DNA of 64,000 nucleotides from Niallia alba (GCF_012933555.1 NZ_JABBPK010000001.1:1776001-1840000); one strand, 5' to 3'; shown: positions 16,862 to 26,419, counted from the first letter of the stretch. Notes: generated by a model not told the origin, from the letters alone. A program made the numbers and translations.

Positions 16862-17767
16862 ATGCAAATTAATAAAACAAATATGTTTGCAATAATTGCT
16901 TTTCTTATTTTTCTTATTTGGGGCTCTATAATTTTATTTAGTAATTCAACTGCAAATTATATAATACAAGAATCCAATTCACAAACTAAGGAACATGAAT
17001 TAACAATAAAACAAGCGATTAATTTGGGATTAAAAAAAGCTAAAAATGAAATTGGGCCTAATATTAAGTTATTTGAAGTGACAAGTGTGGATGATGAATT
17101 AAAATCATTTAAAAATATAGGTTCCAATGGAAAGAGAAATAAATGGAATCTCACTTACGTTAACTCTCAAAATGGAAATCCTTATTATGTGACAATTGAA
17201 AACGGAGAGATTACTGAGTTATTTAATGATACATCTGGGAACATAAACCTAGATATTTTAATTGATCCAAAAGATATAAAAGTAGATAGTAGTGATTTGA
17301 TAAAACATGCAAAAGATAATTTCGATTTAGCACCAGGTAATATCGCTATAGGGTATCATTTTGTTTTAACAAATAAACAAAAAGGTGAACCGATATTATC
17401 AGTCTATGGAACTAATGTAGACGGTTATTTTACCAAAATACATTACAATGCAAAATCAAGTAATTATATTAAATCTGAACATCAGCTTCCTGTGGGTGGC
17501 GGTTACTATAAAGAGAACGCTTCTGAAGTACTTCTAGTAACTGAAAAAGGATCTGCAGTAATTGGCTCAGACCTCTCTCCTAATTTTAAAATGGACAAAA
17601 CAATTGCTATATGGGGATACCAAAAACCAGGTTCTACTTTATCAAAAACATTCCTAAAAATATCAAAGGACGGAGGTTCAAATTGGGAATTGATAAATGT
17701 TAACGAAGAACATATAAGTAAAATTTGGTTTTCTGATAAATATATGGAAAATAATACTATTTTTATT

Positions 17768-17776
17768 GCGACAAAT
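17768..17776. repeat. Target site duplication, left copy
   Basis: gcgacaaat immediately before the left IS end; repeated exactly at 19182-19190 after the right end. Confidence 0.95.
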
Positions 17777-19181
17777 CACTAGTGTTGCATAAATAGTGTC
17801 ATAATTTTCAGTTTACTCACCTTCCCTGTTTAGAGGCAAAAAAGTAAATACCCAATCAAAGGTGGCCCCATCCATTTGGAAATTTATTTACAATTAGACT
17901 TTTGCAACGACGACAATTTGCATATTTAAGGGATGGCTTTTCCTTCAATCTTTCGAAGCCAAACATTCGCTGGTTTCCACAATGCAGCCCTTAGATAACG
18001 GCTAATCTGTAAGGTTTTTCGCTTGCTTCTGGTCTCGATTTGCACGAGAACATGTAGGCAAAAAACAATTAGTGCGATAAATACTTGATTTTGAATCGCC
18101 CATTCGCTTTGACCGTAGAACTTTTTGATGCTGAGATGTTGTTTGATCCATTTAAAAAACAGCTCAATTGCCCACCGTGATTTATACATTTCTGAAATTT
18201 CTTCGGCGCTTAAATCAAAACGATTTGTAATTAAATGAAGTTCATTTCCTTTTGAGTCCATCACTTTTAGAAGCCGAAAGTAATTTTCAGCACGGTTTTG
18301 AGTCGTACCTATCAACACCATTTGGTCTGATAAAACAGCTGTATCCTTGGGTAGCTTAAAATCGTAAACGTTCCGTATGACTGCATTTTTGCGTAGCCGT
18401 GAAAGAAAGAAGTAGCCATCATCAGTCATGCGATCAAAGCGCTCGTAGTCTAGATAACCACGGTCAAACACATACATGCATTCCTTGTCATCCACCATGA
18501 TTTCAAGCTGACCACGGTCATGTTCTTTTGCCGTTGTCATAACGGCCTTTTCAGGATAGGATATACCCTTTTCCATAAACACAAGGCGCAAATGTAACTT
18601 TACACCTGCTTTTGTTTTGCGGAATTTAGCCCATTTATGATTGGTCAAATTAAGTGGCAATGTGCTTGAATCAATGATTTTTAACGGCATCACGAGTTTC
18701 GTGTAATGCGTTTTGGCATGAATTTGTGACACTAAATCAAGGAAAAGCCTTTGAAATAGATCAGGGTTTATGCCGTTTAACCGCCGTGACAACTGAGAAA
18801 TACTAATAGAATCAAGGTCTATCCCTTTTTGAAGCTGGTCATCGAAAAGACAATCACCCAGCGCATGCAGACTTTCAATTTCTTGTAGCTGCGCAAAAAG
18901 TAGTAATTTTAGAAATGACTCTGTCGTTAATTTTTTCGTATAGTAATCTAATTTCATCGTTTTCACGTTTTCTTCAAATAATTGAAGATTTATAGGTGAA
19001 AACCATTGTCCAAATGAAGTTTTTCGTGTAATCTTGTCCATGTGATGGTCCTTTTTTAGTGGATTTGGACGGGTTACCACCTGACTAATCCATTATAAAG
19101 GACTTTTTCTTTGCGCAAAATAATAATATTGAACATTTTGAGTATTTTTAATAGTGAATTTAAATTAATGCAACACTAGTG
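17777..19181 (-). mobile_element. IS4-family insertion sequence (IS4Bsu1 type), complete
   Basis: 1405 bp with 18-bp terminal inverted repeats (cactagtgttgcat-n-aat, one mismatch) and a perfect 9-bp target duplication. It encodes a single intact transposase on the minus strand. The intact ends, intact transposase and undecayed host gene all indicate recent transposition and likely continuing activity in this strain. Confidence 0.95.
17926..19041 (-). CDS. IS4-family transposase
   Basis: A 371-residue DDE transposase of the IS4Bsu1 group. It begins with MDKITRKTSFGQWFSPINLQ and has catalytic aspartates in LKIIDSSTLPL and FDRGYLDYERF. The IS4 signature Y-(2)-R-(3)-E-(6)-K is visible in YKSRWAIELFFKWIK. 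The frame is open upstream to 19080, but ATG 19041 matches the family N-terminus and has AAAGGACC upstream. It catalyses cut-and-paste movement of the surrounding element. Confidence 0.95.
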   Translation of the reverse strand: MDKITRKTSFGQWFSPINLQLFEENVKTMKLDYYTKKLTTESFLKLLLFAQLQEIESLHALGDCLFDDQLQKGIDLDSISISQLSRRLNGINPDLFQRLFLDLVSQIHAKTHYTKLVMPLKIIDSSTLPLNLTNHKWAKFRKTKAGVKLHLRLVFMEKGISYPEKAVMTTAKEHDRGQLEIMVDDKECMYVFDRGYLDYERFDRMTDDGYFFLSRLRKNAVIRNVYDFKLPKDTAVLSDQMVLIGTTQNRAENYFRLLKVMDSKGNELHLITNRFDLSAEEISEMYKSRWAIELFFKWIKQHLSIKKFYGQSEWAIQNQVFIALIVFCLHVLVQIETRSKRKTLQISRYLRAALWKPANVWLRKIEGKAIP

Positions 19182-19190
19182 GCGACAAAT
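19182..19190. repeat. Target site duplication, right copy
   Basis: gcgacaaat directly after the right end of the IS, identical to 17768-17776. Confidence 0.95.
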
Positions 19191-19833
19191 GATTCTATAA
19201 AAAAGTTCAACATTTTGACAGAAGAAATTGATGTTATTTTTCATGGAAAGCAGTTAATAGATATAAATGTTCTAAAGGATGTGGTAGCAGTCTTATCAGA
19301 AAATAAAATATATTTATCCAAAGATGAAGGAGAAAACTGGAAAGAAATAGAGAATAAAAGAAATGTAAATCAAATTAAGTTAGACAGTTTAGGTAGTATT
19401 TATGCTTTAGCAGAAGGGCAAGTTTACAAGGATAAAATTGAGAAATCATCAAAATTGGATTTACCAAATGGAGTTGATGCAATATTACAAATTGAAATTA
19501 TCAGAGATCAATTGTTTATTAGCACCCCTTCAAGTTATTGGATTTTTAATAATAAATCTCAAGAATGGAAAAAAGTTAACATAACAGAAGTAGATAAATC
19601 CTATCAAACTTTAATTATAGATAAAACAAGGAACATGAAACCGGAGGAACTATTTGTATTAAACAATAATAAACTCATTTCTTATATCCTTAATGAAGGA
19701 GGTGATGTAAGTACTCAAAAAAAAGAAATAATATTACCTGATGACCAACTGTTAACAAATGTCACTGTTATATCCGGCAAACTATTTTTATCTACAGTAC
19801 CAAATTTTAATTGGGTAGAGGAGGAAGAAGAAA

Positions 19834-20274
19834 ATGAAGAATAAAGTTTACAAAGGGTTTTTAATTCTTACTACTGTATTACTTTCAGTAATATATCTCT
19901 TTCCAAATGAACCAGGAGCAGTAACTCGAACTAATCAAACAAGTACTTGTTACTTAGCAAATCCACTTACTGAAAAACCTTCTAGGCAAGGATATAATTA
20001 TGTTGCGGGAGTAACTGCAGCTTCTCAAGTTAATGTTAAATATGATAAAAGTGCACCTCCAAAAATTCCTTGGGGCACATGGGTAACTATAAGTAAACCT
20101 GCACCTATACCTGGAGTAGGAAATACATCAAGGTTTCGAATAGATGATACAGGTGATATAGAATGGAAGCAAACTCCTTACTTTGTTGATGTATATTGGG
20201 GAGGAAGAACTACTGCAAATGGAACAAGTTGTGTGAATAATTGGGGGATAAAAACAGTGAATGTAACTTATTAG
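19834..20274 (+). CDS. Small secreted protein with 3D/double-psi-barrel-like pattern
   Basis: A 146-residue protein with a signal peptide (about 1-29). The mature part reads IPWGTWVTI, then FRIDDTGDI, then FVDVYWGG. That order and spacing resembles the 3D domain of cell-wall lytic transglycosylase-like proteins (P-G-T-x-V, a D-T-G motif, V-D-x-Y/F). Two cysteines flank the domain and may form a disulfide. The start overlaps the end of the disrupted Asp-box gene by 11 nt, and GGAGGAAG lies upstream, so the two were one operon. The IS upstream probably reduces its expression. The family assignment is an inference from pattern only. Confidence 0.7.
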   Translation: MKNKVYKGFLILTTVLLSVIYLFPNEPGAVTRTNQTSTCYLANPLTEKPSRQGYNYVAGVTAASQVNVKYDKSAPPKIPWGTWVTISKPAPIPGVGNTSRFRIDDTGDIEWKQTPYFVDVYWGGRTTANGTSCVNNWGIKTVNVTY

Positions 20275-20335
20275 TATGGTTTAGGTAAAATCAAATACTG
20301 TACCTTACGATAAAAAGTTTTAGAATTATTTAAGT

Positions 20336-20416
20336 GAGGCTGGGACATAAATCGTCTATAAAAGTAAAAAAGTGAAATCGCGTAGTCGATTTTACTTTTT
20401 TACTTTTATAGACGAT
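20336..20416 (+). terminator. Terminator-like hairpin attached to 'gaggctgggacataa'
   Basis: The 15-nt tag gaggctgggacataa (20336-20350) is followed by a near-perfect palindrome of about 30 bp per arm: atcgtctataaaagtaaaaa / ttttacttttatagacgat with agtgaaatcg / cgattttact inside. It lies 60 nt after the secreted protein gene and shares the tag with 8193 and 12221. Confidence 0.7.
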
Positions 20417-20530
20417 GTTTAAAATTAAGTATTATAATTTACAAACTTCATTCTTTAAAAATAATTAATATTTTTCTTTAGCAATTTTTCAACAATGTTT
20501 AATATGTAGATAAATAATAAAGTCATTTAA

Positions 20531-20902
20531 AAACATAGATTCAAACCATTAAAACTACGCTGTCAATTTGAAACAATAATTAGAGTAATCTTATTCATAT
20601 TAGCAAAATTAGGAATAGTCAATAATAAGTGGGGGAAATACATCGTTAAGCCAGATAAAGAAAACAATGAGGGCTATATTAACATATGGCTTAAAAAGGA
20701 TAGGAGTCATGGAGAAAAAAACACCCTAGTGCAAATCATAAATAAAACCGAATCTAACGAGAGAATAACTTGGGTTTGGCTTAGCACTTTTGATTTTAAA
20801 TTAATTAAAATACAACCAAATCTATTAATTCAACTTTTTGAATTAGAAGCAAATCGAGAACTTATAGACATTAAAGATACTTTACTTGCGGAAAATCAGT
20901 AG
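20531..20902 (+). pseudogene. Open frame of 123 codons without a start, probable gene remnant
   Basis: An uninterrupted reading frame ends at TAG 20900-20902 and is open back to a stop at 20528. It reads protein-like, for example VILFILAKLGIVNNKWGKYIV and ITWVWLSTFDFKLIK, then FELEANRELIDIKDTLL. No ATG, GTG or TTG occurs before its middle, and no ribosome binding site is seen. I do not recognise the family. It is most likely the 3' part of a lost gene, marking a deletion boundary of the accessory island next to the ABC operon. Confidence 0.4.
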
Positions 20903-20976
20903 CGTTCATCAAAAAATGAGCACCATACCTCATAAAAAAGAACAAAGCATAAAAGAACCTACCACCTATTCCTACC

Positions 20977-21020
20977 AAAGTGACTAAATTGTCACTTTAA
21001 AGTCACTCGAGAGTCACTTT
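20977..21020. promoter_or_regulatory. Putative operator of the ABC transporter operon
   Basis: gtcact(tt) occurs at 20991, 21002 and 21013, exactly 11 bp apart. An inverted copy aaagtgac lies at 20977-20984. Direct repeats at one-turn spacing are what OmpR-type regulators bind. The site lies 44 nt before the ABC ATPase start. I infer control by the response regulator at 13473. Confidence 0.55.
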
Positions 21021-21063
21021 AGACAGGTAGACTAAGAGCATCAAGTAATAGGAGGACGATAAA

Positions 21064-21747
21064 ATGGAAATTTTAAAAATAGATAATCTGTCTAAAGTGT
21101 ATGGGAAAGGAGAAACAGCTGTTAAAGCGTTAGATAATGTCTCCTTTTCTGTTAACAAGGGTGAGTTTGTTGCAATTATAGGACCATCTGGGTCGGGAAA
21201 ATCAACTTTGCTTCATATGTTAGGTGGAGTAGATAGACCAACTAGCGGAAAAGTTTTTGTTGATAATACAGATATTTATCAATTAAATGAAACACAATTG
21301 GCTATTTTTCGAAGAAGACAAATTGGCCTAATCTATCAATTCTATAACTTAATCCCGATTCTTTCGGTGGAAGAAAATATTACGCTTCCTCTTTTATTAG
21401 ATAATCATCAAGTAGATAGAGAACAATTTAATCGAATTGTTTCTATATTAGGTCTAGAACAAAGATTAGACCACCTTCCTAACCAATTATCAGGCGGACA
21501 GCAACAGCGCGTTTCGATTGGACGTGCATTAATTAGTAATCCTGCCATTATGCTCGCAGATGAGCCGACGGGGAATTTAGATAGTAAAAATAGTGAAGAG
21601 ATTATGGAACTATTAAAAATGTTTAATAAAACCTATAATCAAACACTAATTGTTATTACGCATGATGAACGGATTGCATTACAAGCTGATCGAGTTATCT
21701 CTGTAGAAGATGGAAAAATCGCCAAAAATGAGGTGATTCGTCCATGA
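21064..21747 (+). CDS. ABC transporter ATP-binding protein (MacB/BceA type)
   Basis: A 227-residue ATPase of the lipoprotein-release/antimicrobial-peptide group. It has Walker A GPSGSGKST, the Q-loop YQFYNLIP, the signature LSGGQQQRVSIGRAL, Walker B IMLADEPTGNLD and the switch histidine in VITHDE. The start has AGGAGGACG upstream. It overlaps the permease by 4 nt. Transporters of this type paired with small-loop histidine kinases usually sense and resist cell-wall-active peptides. The kinase/regulator pair at 13473-15162 is the nearest candidate partner. Confidence 0.93.
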   Translation: MEILKIDNLSKVYGKGETAVKALDNVSFSVNKGEFVAIIGPSGSGKSTLLHMLGGVDRPTSGKVFVDNTDIYQLNETQLAIFRRRQIGLIYQFYNLIPILSVEENITLPLLLDNHQVDREQFNRIVSILGLEQRLDHLPNQLSGGQQQRVSIGRALISNPAIMLADEPTGNLDSKNSEEIMELLKMFNKTYNQTLIVITHDERIALQADRVISVEDGKIAKNEVIRP

Positions 21748-24335
21748 ACATTATGAATAAACTTACTTTGAGAAATTTAAAGGAGAATAAGCGAAGAACA
21801 CTCGTAACAATCATTGGTGTTATTATTTCTGTTAGTATGCTGACAGCTGTTGCGACACTTGGTGTTTCTTTTATTGATTTATTAAAAAGAGATAGTATGG
21901 CAAGAGACGGAGAGTGGCATGCACAATTCATAGGAGTTAATAGTGAGCAAGTCAAAGAGATAAAAGAGGATAAAAAAATAGAAAAGGTAATCTTATCTAA
22001 TGATCTAGGCTATGCGGACTGGAAGGGTTCAAAAAGTGAATATAAGCCGTATTTATTTTTTAGACAATATGATGAACAAGGACTTACGCAGTTTCCGATT
22101 ACATTAAAAGAAGGAACGTATCCCAAAGCCTCTAATGAAATCATTATATCAGATGAAATGGTGAAGAATGCGAAAAGAGAATATGTCATCGGAGACGAAT
22201 TAAAAGTTAGTATTGGGGAAAGGCATTTTAAGTTAGAGGAAGAAGATTCAATCCTCACACAAACAGATCCTTTGCAAAGGAATGAAGCAGGAGAAAATGT
22301 TGAGGAAATCCAACGTGTAAAATCTTATACATTTAAAATTGTCGGGATCATGGAAAGTCCATCTTGGGAACCTACTTGGTCACCAGGTTATACCATTGTT
22401 AATTACATGGACAAAAGTGAATTAACGAGTAATAGTAGTATAAATGCAAGTGTTGTGATGAAAAAGGTAAAGCAGTCTATTTATGAGGATTCAGAATCCT
22501 TAGCTAAGAAATTAAACATTGAAAAAGTTAATTATAATAGTGAGTTACTGCGTTATTATGGAGTATCATCGAATGATAATCTCCTTCTTACGATGTATTC
22601 TTTATTAGGTATTATTATCCTTGTTATCATTATTGGTTCTGTAGCACTGATTTACAATGCGTTTGCTATTAGTGTTTCGGAACGAGCAAGGCATTTAGGA
22701 ATGCTTTCAAGCGTAGGGGCAACTAAGAAACAAAAAAGAAATTCTGTATTCTTTGAAGGTGCAGTTATAGGTGGAATCAGCATTCCCTTAGGAATAATTG
22801 CTGGGCTAGTGGGAATTGGAATTACATTCTCATTTATAAATAAGTATTTTCAAGAGGCTTTAAACACTGCAGAAGGATTAAATGTAGTGGTTACACCTTT
22901 TTCCATCCTATTTTCTATTCTCATTTCACTTGTAACCATCTTTATTTCAACCTATTTACCAGCTAGAAAAGCATCAAAAATCTCTGCGATAGATGCAATT
23001 AGACAAACACAAGATATCAAATTATCCGGAAAAAAAGTGAAAACTTCTAAACTTGTGCGTAAGCTATTCGGGATAGAAGCGGAAATCGGTCTGAAAAATT
23101 TAAAACGGAATAAACGAAGATATCAAACAACCGTTTTTTCTTTAGTTATTAGTATTTTACTCTTCTTAACCGTTTCCTTTTTTTCAGATAATATGAAAAA
23201 GTCAGTGGAACTATCACAAGAAAATATTGACTACGATATTGCTGTGTCTGCTGGTTCAAATAGTACAGAGGAAGAGCTGCTACCTCTAGCAAATGCTCCG
23301 AGTATTACACAAAGTAATTTAATTAAGAACATATATGTAACAACCTTTTTAGCTAAGGATGTATTAAGTGAAAATAATAAAAAATCGGTAGAGAAAGATA
23401 ATACGATGTTAGATGATGGTAAACTGTCATTTAATGTGAATTTCTTTATTTTATCGGATTCCTCGTTTAAAGATTACGCTAAAGCAGCAGGCTTTAATAG
23501 CAATGAATATTTAAATTCAGATGTTCCAAAAGGTATTGTGCTTGAGACTGCATCTTATTTTGATCCATATGCAGAGAAATTTATTGAGGAAAAAGTACTT
23601 GATGCAAAACCAGGTGATTCTATTGATCTCTATATGTATCGAGAAGACAGTGGCAAGGAAGAATTTTTTAATAAGATTCAAATTGGCTTATTTACAGATG
23701 AAACTTTAATGGGAATAAGTTCTAATAATTATCGAACCATTACGATGATTATTTCTAACGAAGTAGCAGAGAAATTATTTGAAGATGAAACTATTAATAT
23801 GGACTACAATTTATATTTAAACAGTGATAATCCGGAGAAAGCGCAAGAGGAATTAGAAGATTTAAAAACAGGCTCTATGTATATTTACAATGTGGAAATG
23901 GATCGAAAGCAATCAGAACAGATGATTATGATCATGTCTGTCTTTATGTACGGCTTTATTTCCCTCATATCATTAATAAGTATTGCCAATATCTTTAATA
24001 CGATTTCAACTAGTATTTCCTTACGAAAAAGGGAATTTGCAATGTTGCGTTCTGTAGGAATGACGCCAACTGGGTTTAATAAAATGATTTATTTTGAGAG
24101 TATTTTTTATGGGATAAAAGCATTGATGTATGGTATTCCAATTAGTATTGGAGTCATAGCAGCACTATACTGGTCCATAAGCAATACATTTGAATATGGC
24201 TTTGAGCTTCCATGGTTGAGTATTCTATTTGTAGTTATTGCAATATTTATCATTGTCGCGGCAGCTATGCTATATTCAGTTAGCAAAATTAAGAAAGAAA
24301 ATATTATTGATGGATTAAAGCAAGAGAATATTTAG
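21744..24335 (+). CDS. FtsX-family ABC transporter permease, two-domain
   Basis: An 863-residue permease with two FtsX domains. TM1 is at about 18-40 with a large extracytoplasmic domain to about 280. Three TM segments follow at about 283-425. A second TM block starts near 468, with another outer domain, and the last three TM segments lie at about 735-855. Two copies of the LRNLKENKRRT / LKNLKRNKRRY coupling motif precede each domain. This is larger than BceB and matches VncRS/Vex-like or SalY-type permeases. The ATG has GAGGTGA 7 nt upstream. Substrate unknown; peptide antibiotic sensing or export is the family-based guess. Confidence 0.9.
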   Translation: MNIMNKLTLRNLKENKRRTLVTIIGVIISVSMLTAVATLGVSFIDLLKRDSMARDGEWHAQFIGVNSEQVKEIKEDKKIEKVILSNDLGYADWKGSKSEYKPYLFFRQYDEQGLTQFPITLKEGTYPKASNEIIISDEMVKNAKREYVIGDELKVSIGERHFKLEEEDSILTQTDPLQRNEAGENVEEIQRVKSYTFKIVGIMESPSWEPTWSPGYTIVNYMDKSELTSNSSINASVVMKKVKQSIYEDSESLAKKLNIEKVNYNSELLRYYGVSSNDNLLLTMYSLLGIIILVIIIGSVALIYNAFAISVSERARHLGMLSSVGATKKQKRNSVFFEGAVIGGISIPLGIIAGLVGIGITFSFINKYFQEALNTAEGLNVVVTPFSILFSILISLVTIFISTYLPARKASKISAIDAIRQTQDIKLSGKKVKTSKLVRKLFGIEAEIGLKNLKRNKRRYQTTVFSLVISILLFLTVSFFSDNMKKSVELSQENIDYDIAVSAGSNSTEEELLPLANAPSITQSNLIKNIYVTTFLAKDVLSENNKKSVEKDNTMLDDGKLSFNVNFFILSDSSFKDYAKAAGFNSNEYLNSDVPKGIVLETASYFDPYAEKFIEEKVLDAKPGDSIDLYMYREDSGKEEFFNKIQIGLFTDETLMGISSNNYRTITMIISNEVAEKLFEDETINMDYNLYLNSDNPEKAQEELEDLKTGSMYIYNVEMDRKQSEQMIMIMSVFMYGFISLISLISIANIFNTISTSISLRKREFAMLRSVGMTPTGFNKMIYFESIFYGIKALMYGIPISIGVIAALYWSISNTFEYGFELPWLSILFVVIAIFIIVAAAMLYSVSKIKKENIIDGLKQENI

Positions 24336-24365
24336 AATTATAATCGATAGAGCATTTCAAATAAA

Positions 24366-24392
24366 AACTCGTCAAGATTGACGGGTTTTTTT
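24366..24392 (+). terminator. Terminator after the ABC operon
   Basis: actcgtcaa-ga-ttgacgggt followed by a run of T residues, 30 nt after the permease stop. Confidence 0.8.
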
Positions 24393-24598
24393 GTGACTTG
24401 TGGGGGAAACCATACGTTGTTTTTAATTTATAAATGTAACAAAAAGAAGTACAAGGTTATTAATAGACATTCCTTATACTGGAATTTATAATTTAATTAA
24501 CTGCTAGCTTGTTAAAGTATTCACATTGGTAAGTAAGCTATAAGACTAGTAGTATATTTTCTATGAATTTTGCAAGCGTATACTTAACGGTCTATTCT

Positions 24599-24812
24599 AA
24601 AGGCTGTTTTCTAAAGGATTGTTGTTTTTTCAATCGAAAAAAAGAATTAGTTGGAAAAATGGAGCAGCCGGAATACACGAAGACTCCTGCGGGATTAGCG
24701 AGACAGCCTGAGACCCCGGAGGCGAAGCTGAGGAGGCTCAGCGCGAGCCCCACGGAAAGCGAAGTGTATTCCGGCTGCGGGTAATAGCAACAAACTTTAC
24801 GAAAACAGCCAT
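24599..24812 (-). repeat. MITE-like GC-rich repeat, family R1 (copy 4, inverted)
   Basis: Best-preserved inverted copy. The terminal repeats are aaaggctgttttctaaag (left) and ctttacgaaaacagcc (right), and the subterminal perfect inverted repeat is gcagccggaatacac / gtgtattccggctgc. The core contains gggattagcgagacagcctg. The open frame 24563-24784 across it is not a gene. Confidence 0.85.
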
Positions 24813-24915
24813 TCTAAAAAACAGGATAAAAATAAGGTCTGGAATTTTAAAGACTAAAGCATTCTTCTTCCTAATTAATACCTTATTTTTAAATATTTGA
24901 AAAGGGGTTTTAAAA

Positions 24916-26409
24916 ATGGTCACTTCTTTAAATGCAACAACTGTATTGGACAAGGAATATGGTCTATATATTAATGGGCAATGGGTAAAAGGTTCAGAAG
25001 GAAAGCTAATTAGCAGCTATAACCCTAGTAATGGAGAAAAGTTGGCTGATTTTGTGGACGCTACCTATGCAGATGTAGATCAAGCAGTGGCTGCAGCAGC
25101 AGAGGCATTAAAAACATGGAAGAAAGTAAGTTTAATAGATAGAAGCAATTTATTATTAAAAATTGCTGATTTAATTGATGAACATGCGGAAAAATTAGCC
25201 TTAGTGGAGACATTGGATAACGGAAAGCCACTAAGAGAAACAAGAAATATTGATGTTCCATTAAGCTCTGATCATTTCCGCTATTTTGCAGGCGTAATCC
25301 GCTCTGAAGAGGGAACTGCTCAAGCCTTCGATGAAGATACCTTATCGATTTCGATTAAAGAGCCTATTGGAGTAGTTGGACAAATTATTCCATGGAATTT
25401 CCCGTTATTAATGGCTGCATGGAAAATTGCTCCTGCTATCGCTGCAGGTAATACAGTAGTTATTCATCCGTCGTCTACTACCTCTTTGAGCCTATTAGAA
25501 TTAGCCAAGCTTTTAGATCAAGTTTTACCAAAAGGGGTAGTCAATGTGATTACCGGCCGTGGTTCTCATTCAGGAGACTATATGCTAAAACATGAGGGCT
25601 TTGCAAAAATTGCTTTTACAGGATCCACTGAAATAGGACAAGAAGTTGCAGTTGCAGCAGCGAAGAGACTGATACCATCTACACTTGAGTTAGGTGGAAA
25701 GTCAGCGAACATTATCTTTAATGATGCACCAATGGAGCGCGCATTAGAAGGGGTTCAATTAGGAATACTCTTTAACCAAGGACAAGTGTGCTGTGCTGGT
25801 TCCCGCATTTTCATTCAAGAAGGCATTTATGATGAGTTCCTTGCAAAAATGAAGCTGGCATTCGAAGATGTAAAAGTTGGCTTGCCGTGGGAAGAAGATG
25901 TCGTGATGGGCGCGCAAATAAATGAACGCCAATTAGAGCAAATTTTAGAATATGTAAAAATTGGAGAAGAAGAGGGAGCAAGAGTTGTAACAGGTGGGTG
26001 CAGGCTTATAAATAACGGATTAGAGAATGGAGCATTTATGGCACCGACGATTTTAGCAGATGCCACGAATGAGATGCGTATTGCTCAAGAAGAAATTTTT
26101 GGTCCAGTTGCAACGCTTATAAAATTTAAGACAGAAGAAGAAGTGATTGAGCTCGCTAACCAATCAGAATTTGGACTCGGAGGAGCAGTATTCTCACGCG
26201 ATATTAATACAGCACTTCGTGTCGCAAGAGGGGTTGAGACAGGACGTATGTGGGTGAATACGTATAATCAGCTTCCAGCAGGAGCACCATTTGGAGGATA
26301 CAAAAAATCTGGTATCGGTAGGGAAACATATAAGAGCATATTAGATGGGTATACACAGACGAAAAATATTTATATTGTAACGAAAGAAGAAACAGAGGGA
26401 TTGTATTAA
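24916..26409 (+). CDS. Aldehyde dehydrogenase (NAD-dependent, DhaS/AldA group)
   Basis: A 497-residue enzyme oxidising an aldehyde to its acid. Visible are PWNFP, the Rossmann FTGSTEIGQ, the general-base glutamate in LELGGKSAN and the nucleophilic cysteine in FNQGQVCCAGSR. EEIFGPV and a C-terminal PFGGYKKSG complete the fold. The usual lysine of VxKP before the NAD-binding loop is histidine (VVIHPSSTTSL). DhaS/AldA-type relatives also lack lysine there, so I read it as subgroup-specific. The start has AAGGGG at a slightly long spacing. Monocistronic, with a terminator 10 nt after the stop. Substrate not inferable. Confidence 0.9.
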   Translation: MVTSLNATTVLDKEYGLYINGQWVKGSEGKLISSYNPSNGEKLADFVDATYADVDQAVAAAAEALKTWKKVSLIDRSNLLLKIADLIDEHAEKLALVETLDNGKPLRETRNIDVPLSSDHFRYFAGVIRSEEGTAQAFDEDTLSISIKEPIGVVGQIIPWNFPLLMAAWKIAPAIAAGNTVVIHPSSTTSLSLLELAKLLDQVLPKGVVNVITGRGSHSGDYMLKHEGFAKIAFTGSTEIGQEVAVAAAKRLIPSTLELGGKSANIIFNDAPMERALEGVQLGILFNQGQVCCAGSRIFIQEGIYDEFLAKMKLAFEDVKVGLPWEEDVVMGAQINERQLEQILEYVKIGEEEGARVVTGGCRLINNGLENGAFMAPTILADATNEMRIAQEEIFGPVATLIKFKTEEEVIELANQSEFGLGGAVFSRDINTALRVARGVETGRMWVNTYNQLPAGAPFGGYKKSGIGRETYKSILDGYTQTKNIYIVTKEETEGLY

Positions 26410-26419
26410 AGTAAAGTAG

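Larger units (their letters stand above)
16862..19844 (+). pseudogene. Membrane-anchored Asp-box (BNR) repeat protein, split by an IS
   Basis: Two open segments (16862-17776 and 19191-19844) join in frame once the IS and one copy of the 9-bp duplication are removed. The result is a continuous 522-codon gene reading ...FIATN/DSIKK.... The protein has an N-terminal membrane helix (about 9-27), then a PepSY-like stretch with ITIENGEIT-type strands. Two Asp-box repeats follow (SKDGGSNWELI; SKDEGENWKEI), as in BNR/sialidase-type beta-propellers. Function unknown; probably an extracytoplasmic sensor or scaffold. The left half ends two codons into the IS (17782). The right half could start weakly at GTG 19179. 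Frames are otherwise intact, so the insertion is recent. Confidence 0.85.

Noticed and set aside
16063-20902. Prophage or integrative element
   Set aside because: No integrase, phage structural or conjugation genes and no flanking direct repeats beyond the IS duplication; only an IS and AT-rich accessory genes are seen.
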